15,625 nucleotides of DNA, taken from NCBI GenBank assembly GCA_041821285.1, contig JBGUER010000070.1:1-15625 (forward strand), written 5' to 3'. The DNA is from JAJBWD01 sp041821285 (GTDB taxonomy: Bacteria; Bacillota; Clostridia; Clostridiales; Clostridiaceae). The notes beneath the pieces are model-generated. The model was not told the DNA's origin, did no database searches, and saw nothing but the letters and a program-made list of their open reading frames with translations. The position numbers were made by a program, and so were the translations under genes. Every line of letters starts with the position of its first letter. Position 1 is the first letter of the stretch. Below, one piece after another: positions 1 through 8,251 of this stretch.

Positions 1-805
1 TTTTTCTACCATTTTGTATGTCTTGGAGCATTGAGGGAGCATGGGTACCACAGTTTTTAGGACTAAATAAATTAATAAGCATTAGTTTTATTTTTTCAGC
101 ATCAAGATTAATATTTTCAGCTTTAGCTACACATATTATCTCATCTATAATATTATTAGATAGTTCTTTTATACCAGGATAGATTGATACATTTTCAAGC
201 GTCTTTCCTGTAAGTGCACAAATGGGGTTTAAAACGCAATTAATAGCCACTTTATTCCAAATAATAGATAACACATCAGGGAATATTGAAGAATTCAGAC
301 CTGATTCTATAAAAGTTTTATTAATATTATCTAACATAGGTGAATGAATTCCATTAGCATGCATTATTTGAACAATACCTAACCCCAGTGACTCTATTTT
401 GCCAGGAGAGAGTAAACTACTTCCCAGTGTTGTTATACCAGCAATTAGTTTTTGTTTTGGCACAAATTGTTCAAGAATTTCTATATTTCCAAGACCGTTT
501 TGTAAGGTTAATATGTAAGTTTTTTCGCTTATTAAGTGTTTGCATGAGTTCATCATTTCAGATGTTTGCATAGCTTTGGTTAATATTATAAACAGATCAA
601 ACTCACCAGAACTTTGGCTTGGTAGTGAAGCTTTTATAAAATCAGTATGACTACCTTTTGAATCTATAATTTCTAATCCATTTTGATTTATAGCATTTAC
701 ATGTTGTTTCCAATTATCAATTAGAAGAACTTCATTTCCGTTATTATGTAGCATATCACCGAATAGGCATCCCATAGCACCAGCACCAGCAATTATTATT
801 TTCAT
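1..805 (-). CDS. panE: 2-dehydropantoate 2-reductase (ketopantoate reductase), 3' end beyond the window
   Basis: The NADPH-dependent enzyme of this family reduces ketopantoate to pantoate in pantothenate/CoA synthesis; it is cytoplasmic. Reading leftward, 268 residues are visible. The protein opens with a Rossmann strand and the dinucleotide motif GAGAMG (residues 7-12). A conserved-type Lys follows in ILTKAMQ (K77), then LQNGLGN (residues 101-107), and near the window edge comes the family block HAPSMLQDIQNGRK. Usual family length is about 300 residues, so only the last 30 or so are missing. The ATG at 803-805 has a strong AAGGAGTG site at 813-820. Related ApbA/PanE proteins can act on other 2-oxo acids, so the exact substrate is inferred. 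The gene has its own promoter, flanked by two palindromes, and points away from the MFS transporter gene. Confidence 0.92.
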   Translation of the reverse strand, partial: MKIIIAGAGAMGCLFGDMLHNNGNEVLLIDNWKQHVNAINQNGLEIIDSKGSHTDFIKASLPSQSSGEFDLFIILTKAMQTSEMMNSCKHLISEKTYILTLQNGLGNIEILEQFVPKQKLIAGITTLGSSLLSPGKIESLGLGIVQIMHANGIHSPMLDNINKTFIESGLNSSIFPDVLSIIWNKVAINCVLNPICALTGKTLENVSIYPGIKELSNNIIDEIICVAKAENINLDAEKIKLMLINLFSPKNCGTHAPSMLQDIQNGRK

Positions 806-839
806 ATTATGTCACTCCTTAAATGTTTTTTAAAATGTA

Positions 840-852
840 TCAACAATGTTGA
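840..852. promoter_or_regulatory. palindromic operator candidate just downstream of the panE start site
   Basis: TCAACAATGTTGA is a perfect 6+1+6 palindrome lying about 3 to 15 nt downstream of the predicted panE transcription start. Its centre is 47 bp from that of the palindrome at 886-900. The flanking right side reads GTTGAC, like the TTGAC arms of the other site. Confidence 0.5.
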
Positions 853-861
853 CCAATAGGT

Positions 862-890
862 ATTATAATTGATTAATTATTATACGTCAA
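862..890 (-). promoter_or_regulatory. panE promoter, sigma-A type
   Basis: On the minus strand the -35 is TTGACG (885-890) and the -10 is TATAAT (862-867), with a 17-bp spacer. Transcription should begin near 855, giving a leader of about 50 nt before the panE start at 805. The -35 overlaps the palindrome at 886-900. Confidence 0.8.
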
Positions 891-900
891 TAATATTGAC
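886..900. promoter_or_regulatory. palindromic operator candidate over the panE -35
   Basis: GTCAATAATATTGAC is a perfect 7+1+7 palindrome overlapping the -35 element of the leftward panE promoter. A dimeric repressor (TetR or MarR type would suit the length) bound here would block RNA polymerase. Its shared TTGA core with the site at 840-852 suggests one regulator reads both. The regulator is not in this window. Confidence 0.55.
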
Positions 901-979
901 TAATTATTTATAAATACATTTTCGTCTCTGAAATTAATTAATAAGGTAAGTGATATATGGAAACAAATTAAATTTTTGG

Positions 980-1008
980 TGGACAAAACCAAAGCTATAT
1001 GATATACT
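980..1008 (+). promoter_or_regulatory. promoter of the MFS-patB-yheT row
   Basis: The -35 is TGGACA (980-985) and the -10 is TATACT (1003-1008), separated by 17 bp. A start near 1015 gives a short leader to the MFS gene. It is the only good promoter I see before the row of four rightward genes. Confidence 0.65.
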
Positions 1009-1056
1009 TAGAAAAATTTTTTCGAATATATTAAAAATTAGATTATGAAATAAAGG

Positions 1057-2307
1057 ATGATGTTATTGACTATATTTAGTGCGTTTAAACAGTATAAAGG
1101 ATTACCAAGGGAGATTTATATTATAGCAATACAAAGATTAGTTAATTCAATAGGCGGGTTTGTATATCCTTTTTTAGCTATGTTTTTAAGTGTCAGATTA
1201 GGGCTGCCAAAAGATGAAATTGGACGGATAATGCTTATAACAGCTATTGTAGGAATACCAGGATCCTTAATAGCAGGTCATCTAGTTGACAGATTTAGTA
1301 GAAAACCAATATTAGTTATTTCATCAGCCATGACGGCAGTTATTTATATTATATGTGGATTTCTTGGGTATTCACACACTATTCCGTATATGATTATTTT
1401 ATCAAGCTTTTTTAGTAGTTTTTCCAATCCTGCAAGTGGAGCTATGATATCAGATTTAACTACTCCAGAGAATAGAAAACAAAGTTTTTCACTTCTTTAC
1501 TTGGGTATGAATATGGGACTAGCTTTTGGTTTTATGTTTGCAGGTTATTTATTTGAAAATCATACTAATTGGTTATTTTGGGGAGATGGATTAACCACTT
1601 TACTTAGTTTACTATTAGTTGTTTTTTTTGTGAAAGATACGCGCCCTAGTAAAAAGGAAATAGAACAAATTAATCAATCAGATAGAATTGGGGAAAAAGA
1701 AGAAAAAGGATCAATATTTGCTGGAATAAAAAAAAGACCTTTTCTTACAATGTTTGTACTTATCAATGCTGTAATAACTTTTGTTTATAAACAATATGGC
1801 TTTATTGCACCATTTCATCTTGAAGAACTATATCCTAATCAGGGTGCAATATATTTTGGAAACAGCATGATGTTTAATACATTAATTGTTATATTTTTTA
1901 CACCTATTATTATGTTATTAACTAAAAAATATAAACCAATAGTTAATGTAAAAATAGCAACAATAACATATATCATTGGATTTGGTATGTTAGGTTTTAG
2001 TAAAAGTTTTGTTTGGTTTTTTGTTTCAGTTTTTATTTGGACTACAGGAGAAATTATTGCATCTGTAAATGTTGGGGTATATATATCAAATCATTCTCCT
2101 ATTAATCATAGAGGTGGATTTAACTCTATTATTACTATTATTAATCAGTTTGGTAGGTCATTTGCCCCGTACATTATGGGGAAATATTTAGTTGGACATT
2201 CAAATTCACAAGGATGGATGCTTACAGCTATTGTTGCAATATTTGCATATATAGCTCTTAGTGCAGTTTATTATGGGGAGAAACATTATAAAAAAATAGT
2301 GAAATAA
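1057..2307 (+). CDS. MFS transporter (12-segment type)
   Basis: This is a polytopic membrane protein of up to 416 residues, the usual size for a 12-helix Major Facilitator Superfamily secondary transporter. The loop after helix 2 carries the MFS motif A signature GHLVDRFSRKP (residues 74-84). A hydrophilic, charged central loop at about residues 193-225 (KDTRPSKKEIEQ and on) separates the two six-helix halves. The substrate cannot be read from sequence; neighbours hint at an amino acid, a drug or a small organic molecule, but this is only inference. The start is uncertain: AAAGG sits directly against the ATG at 1057, while the in-frame TTG at 1066 would have normal spacing from AAAGGATG. The patB-like gene follows after 33 nt, so co-transcription is likely. 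Confidence 0.88.
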   Translation: MMLLTIFSAFKQYKGLPREIYIIAIQRLVNSIGGFVYPFLAMFLSVRLGLPKDEIGRIMLITAIVGIPGSLIAGHLVDRFSRKPILVISSAMTAVIYIICGFLGYSHTIPYMIILSSFFSSFSNPASGAMISDLTTPENRKQSFSLLYLGMNMGLAFGFMFAGYLFENHTNWLFWGDGLTTLLSLLLVVFFVKDTRPSKKEIEQINQSDRIGEKEEKGSIFAGIKKRPFLTMFVLINAVITFVYKQYGFIAPFHLEELYPNQGAIYFGNSMMFNTLIVIFFTPIIMLLTKKYKPIVNVKIATITYIIGFGMLGFSKSFVWFFVSVFIWTTGEIIASVNVGVYISNHSPINHRGGFNSIITIINQFGRSFAPYIMGKYLVGHSNSQGWMLTAIVAIFAYIALSAVYYGEKHYKKIVK

Positions 2308-2340
2308 AATATAAAAATTGATAACAAGGGAGAATTCACG

Positions 2341-3498
2341 ATGAAATATGATTTTGATAAGATTACAGACAGACACAATACAAATTCTGTAAAATGGGAT
2401 TTGGGAGAAAAAGATATAATTCCTATGTGGGTTGCGGATATGGATTTTCAAGTATCTAAACCTGTAAAGGATGCACTTATGAAAGTAGTAGAACATGGTG
2501 TATTTGGATATTCATTTTGCCAAGATAAATATTACGATGCAATAATAAATTGGCAAAAAAATAGGAACCAATGGAATGTTTCTAAAGATTGGATTATATA
2601 TAGTCCTGGAATAGTTCCTGCTGTTAATATACTTATAAGAGCTTTGACTCAAACAGGGGATAAAGTTATTGTTCAAACTCCAGTTTACTATCCGTTCTTC
2701 AAAGCAATAAATAACAATGGATGTCAAATAGAAAAAAACCCTTTAAAATATGAAGATGGAAAGTATTTAATGGATTTCGAAGATTTAGAAAATAAAGCAA
2801 AAGACCCTAGAGTTAAATTATTAATATTATGTAGCCCTCACAATCCAGTAGGAAGAGTTTGGACAAAAGATGAATTAACTAAGCTTGGCAAAATATGTTT
2901 AGATAATGATGTTTTGGTAATATCTGATGAAATTCATTCGGATTTGATATATAAGGGTAATAAACATACTCCATTTGCATCTATATCTGAAGAATTTTCT
3001 AAAAATTCAATTACTTGTATGGCACCAAGTAAAACCTTCAATCTTGCAGGAATACAAGTTTCTTCAATAATAATACCTAATTATAAAATTAGAAAACTAG
3101 TTACTACTGCTTTAGAAAATGATAACTTAAATATGCCCAATATATTTGCCATAGCTTCCTTTGAAGCAGCATATAATTATGGTGAAGAATGGCTAGAACA
3201 GCTATTAGAATATTTAGAGGGTAATTTGAACTTTCTTATAAAATTTGTTGAAGAAAAACTACCTATGGTAGATGTAATAAAGCCAGAAGGAACTTATTTA
3301 GTTTGGATGGACTTTAGAAAAATAACAAAAGATCAAAATGTATTAGAAGATTTAATGCTTAAGAAAGCTAAAGTTTGGCTAGATGAAGGATATATTTTTG
3401 GTGATGAAGGAATAGGATTTGAGAGAATTAATATAGCATGTCCAAGGTCTGTATTAGAAGATGCATTAAACAAAATAGCACTTCTTGGTAATTTGTAA
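2341..3498 (+). CDS. MalY/PatB family PLP-dependent aminotransferase / cystathionine beta-lyase
   Basis: This is a fold-type I PLP enzyme of 385 residues, full length for the MalY/PatB group. Members cleave C-S bonds of cystathionine and related cysteine conjugates, or act as aminotransferases; it is cytosolic. The N-terminus MKYDFDKITDRHNTNSVKWD and IIPMWVADMDF (26-36) are typical of the group. Further marks are SPHNPVGRVW (165-174), the PLP-binding Asp in ISDEIHSDL (194-202), the Schiff-base Lys K231 in APSKTFNLAG, and a carboxylate-binding Arg in NIACPRS (R369). An AAGGGAGA site lies at 2326-2333. It is between the MFS gene (33 nt) and the yheT-like gene (51 nt). One possible link is that the transporter moves a sulfur compound handled by this lyase, but nothing in the sequence proves it. 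Confidence 0.92.
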   Translation: MKYDFDKITDRHNTNSVKWDLGEKDIIPMWVADMDFQVSKPVKDALMKVVEHGVFGYSFCQDKYYDAIINWQKNRNQWNVSKDWIIYSPGIVPAVNILIRALTQTGDKVIVQTPVYYPFFKAINNNGCQIEKNPLKYEDGKYLMDFEDLENKAKDPRVKLLILCSPHNPVGRVWTKDELTKLGKICLDNDVLVISDEIHSDLIYKGNKHTPFASISEEFSKNSITCMAPSKTFNLAGIQVSSIIIPNYKIRKLVTTALENDNLNMPNIFAIASFEAAYNYGEEWLEQLLEYLEGNLNFLIKFVEEKLPMVDVIKPEGTYLVWMDFRKITKDQNVLEDLMLKKAKVWLDEGYIFGDEGIGFERINIACPRSVLEDALNKIALLGNL

Positions 3499-3549
3499 CA
3501 GGTAAAAAGGTTTAAAAAAAGTTCCAATATTTATTAAGGAGGAAGATAA

Positions 3550-4503
3550 GTGAGTATAAAAGATCCAATAGAATATAAGGCAAGCATTATATTTAGAAAT
3601 AAACATTTGAATACAATATATCCTACTTTTTTTAGAAAAATTGATAATTTAGAATACAAAAGACAAAGAATAAAAACATTGGATAATGATTTTATTGATA
3701 TAGATTGGTCTAAGGTTAATTCGAAAAAACTTTTAATATTATTACACGGGCTAGAAGGCAGCTCTAATGGACAATATATAAAAGGAATGGGTAGAATTTT
3801 CAATGAAAATAAATGGGACATTTGCGCAATGAACTATAGAGGTTGTAGCGGTGAAATAAATAAAACCGCAAGATTTTATCACGGTGGGGCAACAGAGGAT
3901 ATTGATTATTTGATAAATCTTGTGGAAAAAGATTACGAAGAAATTGTCCTAGTAGGATTTAGCCTAGGTGGTAATATACTACTTAAGTATTTAGGTGATG
4001 GAGTGTACAAGCTTAATGATAAAATTAAAGCAGGTGCTGCTGTATCAGTTCCTTGTGATTTGAAAGGCAGCATGGAGAGATTAAGTAAAAAGAGAAACTT
4101 TATATATTCAAAAAGATTTTTAAAAGCATTAAAGAATAAAGTTGTTCTAAAGAAAAATCTTTTCCCTGATGAAATTTCAGATGAATATTTAGATAGTATA
4201 GTGTCTTTAAAAGATTTTGATGATGAATATACCGCACCTATTCATGGCTTCAAAGATGGAAATGATTATTATAATAAATGTAGTTGCAAACAATTCTTAA
4301 AAAATATAAAAATACCAACTTTAATAATAAATGCTTTAGATGATCCGTTTTTATCAAGAGAATGTTTTCCTATTGAAGAAGCTGAAATAAATGAAAATTT
4401 AACACTTATTACCCCAAAACATGGAGGGCATGTAGGTTTTTCTTCTTTTGGTGATGATTATTGGACTGAGAAGAAAGTAATGGAATTTATTATACTACAT
4501 TAA
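3550..4503 (+). CDS. YheT-family alpha/beta-fold hydrolase
   Basis: This is a 317-residue serine hydrolase of the YheT/COG0429 type, whose physiological substrate is generally unknown. Seen in sequence are the oxyanion region LILLHGLEGSSNGQYIKG (62-79), the NYRGCSG block (95-101), the FYHGGATEDIDYLI block (109-122), the nucleophile elbow GFSLGG (136-141, Ser138), the acid in NALDDPF (D264 or D265), and the catalytic His in HGGHVGF (291-297, probably H294). The start is GTG at 3550, chosen because a perfect AAGGAGGA lies at 3536-3543 with a 6-nt spacer. No signal peptide is visible. It is the third gene of the rightward row; the following radical SAM gene begins about 70 nt later. Confidence 0.92.
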   Translation: MSIKDPIEYKASIIFRNKHLNTIYPTFFRKIDNLEYKRQRIKTLDNDFIDIDWSKVNSKKLLILLHGLEGSSNGQYIKGMGRIFNENKWDICAMNYRGCSGEINKTARFYHGGATEDIDYLINLVEKDYEEIVLVGFSLGGNILLKYLGDGVYKLNDKIKAGAAVSVPCDLKGSMERLSKKRNFIYSKRFLKALKNKVVLKKNLFPDEISDEYLDSIVSLKDFDDEYTAPIHGFKDGNDYYNKCSCKQFLKNIKIPTLIINALDDPFLSRECFPIEEAEINENLTLITPKHGGHVGFSSFGDDYWTEKKVMEFIILH

Positions 4504-4575
4504 TACATTATATAAATATATTAACAATTGATATTATAGTATAAAATGGTAAATTTTAAATATGGGAGAGATTTG

Positions 4576-5277
4576 ATGAAATCATTTTCAATAGGAGAAG
4601 TATATTTAAATAGAAATAAAGAAAAGGTTATAGACATAAATCCGCTACCAGAGAATTATTGCAGTTTTGATTGTGTATTTTGTTCTCTTGGAAGAACTAA
4701 GGTTAAAACTGATAAAATGTTTAATTTTGAAGAAACAAAGAAATTATTACATAGTTTAGAAGAAATTTTAAAAAAAGAAAACATTGATATTGTTTTTATT
4801 AATCCTGATGGAGATTTGCTTGCACAAAGTAAAATCTTAGATGTAATAAAATTGATAAAGAAATATAATGTTAAAGTGAAAATCATATCAAATGGATATT
4901 TATTTAATAGATATGAATATAAAAAAATTTTAAATAATTGCGATGAAATAATTGGAGAATTAGCTGTAACTAATGAAGAATATTTTCAAAAAATTCAAAG
5001 ACCTTTAGAAGGATATACTTTAGAAGAGTATATTTCTAATATGGAAAGCTTTAATAAACAATATAGAGGTAAGTTCATATTAGATATTTCGATTTTGAAA
5101 AATTATTCAGATAGTAATGAAGATGTTAAAAAATTCAAGGAGTTTATAAAAAAAATAAACCCAGATGAAATTTTAGTAGAAACACCATATGATGGAAAGT
5201 TAAAAAATGCATTTGGAATTGATGAAGATAGACTTAAAGAAATAGAAAATTTACTAAAAGAAGTGATAGTGGGGTAG
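4576..5277 (+). CDS. small radical SAM protein (COG0731-like)
   Basis: The 233-residue protein carries the radical SAM [4Fe-4S] motif CX3CX2C as YCSFDCVFCSLG (C29, C33, C36). The usual glycine-rich S-adenosylmethionine region is represented by FINPDGDLL rather than the common SGEPTL form, then IISNGYLF and GELAVTNEEYFQKIQRP. It resembles stand-alone radical SAM proteins related to the catalytic part of wyosine enzymes (COG0731). Reaction and substrate are unknown. I chose the ATG at 4576 because GGGAGAG (4564-4570) precedes it with normal spacing. The in-frame ATG at 4546 has no ribosome binding site and lies in a run that looks like a -10 (TATAAA, 4540-4545). It is the last gene before the terminator at 5360. 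Confidence 0.82.
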   Translation: MKSFSIGEVYLNRNKEKVIDINPLPENYCSFDCVFCSLGRTKVKTDKMFNFEETKKLLHSLEEILKKENIDIVFINPDGDLLAQSKILDVIKLIKKYNVKVKIISNGYLFNRYEYKKILNNCDEIIGELAVTNEEYFQKIQRPLEGYTLEEYISNMESFNKQYRGKFILDISILKNYSDSNEDVKKFKEFIKKINPDEILVETPYDGKLKNAFGIDEDRLKEIENLLKEVIVG

Positions 5278-5359
5278 CTTAATCTTTAGCTTTAATTTTC
5301 ATGACAATATATTTAATATATTACAAGTGATAGAATCTATCTTGTAAAATGTTGATAGC

Positions 5360-5388
5360 ACAGTTCTCAGAAATGAGGGCTGTTTTTT
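5360..5388 (+). terminator. intrinsic terminator, twin of the one at 13033
   Basis: ACAGTTCTCA (5360-5369), loop GAAA, then TGAGGGCTGT (5374-5383) and a T tract. The stem is 10 bp with two G-T pairs. It lies 83 nt after the radical SAM gene and 122 nt before the first rnj gene. The left arm is identical over all 10 bases to that of the terminator before the second rnj copy. It may end the upstream row or act as an attenuator in an rnj leader. Confidence 0.8.
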
Positions 5389-5510
5389 GAATAATTATCT
5401 AATTCAGCATTCAATATAAAGATTAGATCTTAAGTATAAATTAACAAGGGAATACTCAAAATATACAGATAGAAGATATTTAAATCATTTTAGTAAAAGG
5501 AGGCAATAAG

Positions 5511-7175
5511 GTGAAAAGTGATAATAGTGTAAGAGTTATTCCTTTAGGAGGGCTTGGAGAAATTGGTAAAAATATAACGGCTTTTGAATATAATGAAGAA
5601 ATAATTGTTATAGATGGTGGTATGGGTTTTCCAGAGGAAGATATGTACGGTATAGATTTGGTGATACCTGACATAACATATTTATTAAATAATAAAGAAA
5701 AGGTAAAAGGAATATTTTTAACTCATGGACATGAAGATCATATAGGAGCAATACCGTATATTTTAAAGCAATTAAATGTTCCAATCTACGGAACGAGGTT
5801 AACATTAGGAATTGTTGAGAATAAATTAAAAGAACATAAGATATTTTCAGATTGTGATCTTTTTGAGGTAAACGCTGGAGAGATAATAGAAATAGGAAAT
5901 TTTAAAATTGAATTTATAAGAGTTACTCATAGCATAGCGGATTCTTGCGGTATAGCTATTCATACTCCTATAGGTGTTATATTACATACTGGTGATTTTA
6001 AAATAGATTATACTCCTATTGATGGATTAGGTACTGATTTAGAACGCATATCGAATCTAGGGAAACATGGTGTGCTTTTACTTATGGCAGATAGTACTAA
6101 TGTTGAAAGAAGAGGACACACAATTTCTGAAAAGACTGTGGGAGAAACAATAGAAAGAATTATTTCAAGGGCAGAAGGAAGAGTTATTGTTGCTACCTTT
6201 GCTTCAAATATTCACAGAATGCAGCAAATAGCAGATGCATCTATTAAGTACGGTAGAAAAGTATCATTTAGTGGAAGAAGCATGGAAAATGTTTCACAAT
6301 TGGCTATTAATTTAGGGTATCTTCATATTCCAGAGGATTCACTTATATCTGTTGACAGACTTAAGAATTTTAAAAATGAGCAGATAACAATTATTACTAC
6401 AGGAAGTCAGGGAGAACCTATGGCAGCTCTTACTAGAATAGCGTTTTCTACTCATAGAACTATTAGCATAGAACCTAAGGATTTGTTTATTATTTCATCA
6501 TCTCCAATTCCAGGAAATGAAAAATTAGTTGCTAAATTGGTTAATCAATTATTCTTAAAAGGAGCTGATGTTATTTATGATGATCTTGAAGAAATCCATG
6601 CATCGGGGCACGCTTATCAAGAAGAATTAAAATTAATACATACTTTAGTTCATCCTAAATATTTTATGCCGGTCCATGGTGAATATAGACATTTATTACA
6701 TCATGGGAAATTGGCGGAGAAGTTAGGAGTTGAAAAAGATAATATTTTCATTTTGCAGACAGGGCAAGTTTTAGAACTAAATAATAAAGAAGCTAAAATA
6801 AGCGGAAACGTACCTACGGGTTCTATACTTGTTGATGGGTTAGGAGTGGGAGATGTTTCCAATATAGTTCTTAGAGATAGACGTAATTTAGCTCAAGATG
6901 GGATGCTTACAGTTGTTGTAACTTTAGAAAAACAGACCTATAGTATTATAGCAGGTCCAGATATTATCACAAGAGGTTTTGTGTATGTGAAAGAATCAGA
7001 GGATTTGATTAAAGAAGTAAAAGAAATAGTTAAAAATCAACTTAACATTTGCCTGGATGACAAGATTATAGAGTGGTCAATATTAAAATTAAATATAAAA
7101 AGATCTGTAGAAAGGTTCTTATATGAAAAGACAAATAGGAGACCAATTATTCTTCCGATTATAATGGAAATTTAA
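5511..7175 (+). CDS. rnj: ribonuclease J, intact copy
   Basis: RNase J is a metallo-beta-lactamase/beta-CASP nuclease with 5'-to-3' exonuclease and endonuclease activity, acting in mRNA decay and rRNA maturation in the cytoplasm. The 554 residues are full length for the family. Seen are the zinc motif HGHEDH (72-77), the metal ligands H140 (VTHSI) and D162 (HTGDF), the beta-CASP segments MADSTN (192-197) and TTGSQGEP (296-303), HASGH (363-367), and HPKYFMPVHGEYRH (381-394). A C-terminal domain runs from about residue 460. The GTG start at 5511 follows AAAGGAGG (5496-5503). Residue 36 is Gly (VIDGG) where the second copy has Cys. The protein is about 90% identical to the product of the 13157 copy by hand count. 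I saw no convincing promoter. Confidence 0.95.
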   Translation: MKSDNSVRVIPLGGLGEIGKNITAFEYNEEIIVIDGGMGFPEEDMYGIDLVIPDITYLLNNKEKVKGIFLTHGHEDHIGAIPYILKQLNVPIYGTRLTLGIVENKLKEHKIFSDCDLFEVNAGEIIEIGNFKIEFIRVTHSIADSCGIAIHTPIGVILHTGDFKIDYTPIDGLGTDLERISNLGKHGVLLLMADSTNVERRGHTISEKTVGETIERIISRAEGRVIVATFASNIHRMQQIADASIKYGRKVSFSGRSMENVSQLAINLGYLHIPEDSLISVDRLKNFKNEQITIITTGSQGEPMAALTRIAFSTHRTISIEPKDLFIISSSPIPGNEKLVAKLVNQLFLKGADVIYDDLEEIHASGHAYQEELKLIHTLVHPKYFMPVHGEYRHLLHHGKLAEKLGVEKDNIFILQTGQVLELNNKEAKISGNVPTGSILVDGLGVGDVSNIVLRDRRNLAQDGMLTVVVTLEKQTYSIIAGPDIITRGFVYVKESEDLIKEVKEIVKNQLNICLDDKIIEWSILKLNIKRSVERFLYEKTNRRPIILPIIMEI

Positions 7176-7181
7176 AACTAG

Positions 7182-7217
7182 AAAAACTAATATTACAAAA
7201 TATAATATTAGTTTTTT
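7182..7217. terminator. bidirectional terminator between convergent genes
   Basis: AAAAACTAATATTA (7182-7195), loop CAAAATA, TAATATTAGTTTTT (7203-7216): a perfect 14-bp stem with A's on the left and T's on the right, so it can serve the rnj gene on the plus strand and the radical SAM gene on the minus strand. Confidence 0.88.
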
Positions 7218-7238
7218 TGTTTTATATAATAAAATTTA

Positions 7239-8210
7239 TTAATAATTCATTCCAGACATTTCAACTAATCTATTTACATTATCCATACCTTCAATCATTC
7301 TATTATTAATAACATTAAAGTCTTTTACAATAATTTTAGGTAGCATATCAACAAAAAGCATATTAGCACCTGCGCTTAAAGCATTTAAATTACCTTGAAC
7401 ATCTGCTAAACCATTTTTCATATCTTCCCCGGGTTGTTGCGCTGTAATATTAACTTTAGGCATCATAAGTCTTAATATTGATATTTCTTTCATTGTAGTT
7501 TCTAGACTTCCTCTACCACCTTCTTTTGCAAGAGGGGTATTAGGAACTGGCATATAAGGAATAATTGGTGCCCAGCTAATATTAAGGTCCTTCATTAATA
7601 TTATATCATCTGCGATTTGGTCTAGAGTTTGATTTGGTAATCCAATAATATTTCCTGAAGCTAATTTCATTTTACTGTTTTTTATATATTCGATACATTT
7701 CATTCGATTTTCAAAAGTAGTAGATGGCTTTATTTTTGTAAACATATCTTTATCTGAAGTTTCAAATTTTAATACATATTCATCTAAACCAACATTTTCT
7801 AGTGTTTTATATTCTTCAATGCTAAATTCACCTGCTGCTAAACTTACGAATAAGCCTAATTCTTTGCAGTATTCTACCATTGAAATTATGTCTTTAAAAT
7901 TATATTTTGGATCTTCTCCAGATATTAAAAAAATTCTATTTAATCTTAATTTTTTTATAGTTTCTTCTGTTTTCTTTAAATCTTCAATGTTCATTCTGTA
8001 TCTATTTAGACTAGAGTTGCCAGCTCTCATACCACAATATGTGCATTGGTTTTTGCAGATATTATCATATCCGAATAAGGCTGTAACATTAATAGTATTA
8101 TTGTTATTATTCACATGTATTTCTTTGGCATTTTGTTTTATTGTATCATTAAATTCTTCATAGGGCATTTCTAATATTTCAAGTATTTCTGATTTTGTTT
8201 GTATATTCAT
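7239..8210 (-). CDS. BioB/HydE-like radical SAM enzyme, substrate unknown
   Basis: This 323-residue radical SAM protein belongs to the BioB/HydE/PylB type. The cluster motif is CKNQCTYCGM (C52, C56, C59). LFLISGED-like FLISGED (94-100), KFETSD (148-153), SGNIIGLPNQT (185-195) and PYMPVPNTPLA (218-228) follow the HydE pattern. The C-terminal part SAGANMLFVDMLP (279-291) resembles the AGAN segment of BioB and HydE. The BioB ligands for the second iron-sulfur cluster are not clearly present, so biotin synthase is unlikely. The N-terminus has a run of five Asn (34-38). AAGGAGA lies at 8221-8227. The gene is 41 nt downstream of an ECF S component, so the two are probably one transcript; the enzyme may act on, or on the way to, the compound imported. 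Confidence 0.82.
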   Translation of the reverse strand: MNIQTKSEILEILEMPYEEFNDTIKQNAKEIHVNNNNNTINVTALFGYDNICKNQCTYCGMRAGNSSLNRYRMNIEDLKKTEETIKKLRLNRIFLISGEDPKYNFKDIISMVEYCKELGLFVSLAAGEFSIEEYKTLENVGLDEYVLKFETSDKDMFTKIKPSTTFENRMKCIEYIKNSKMKLASGNIIGLPNQTLDQIADDIILMKDLNISWAPIIPYMPVPNTPLAKEGGRGSLETTMKEISILRLMMPKVNITAQQPGEDMKNGLADVQGNLNALSAGANMLFVDMLPKIIVKDFNVINNRMIEGMDNVNRLVEMSGMNY

Positions 8211-8251
8211 TCTATTTACATCTCCTTATTCATATGAACAAATTTAGTTTG

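Noticed and set aside
388..573. Rightward open frame of 61 codons antisense to panE
   Set aside because: It is a shadow of the clear panE frame, with no ribosome site and no family resemblance.
4546..4575. Longer start for the small radical SAM protein
   Set aside because: The ATG at 4546 has no ribosome site and overlaps a -10-like sequence; the ATG at 4576 has GGGAGAG before it.
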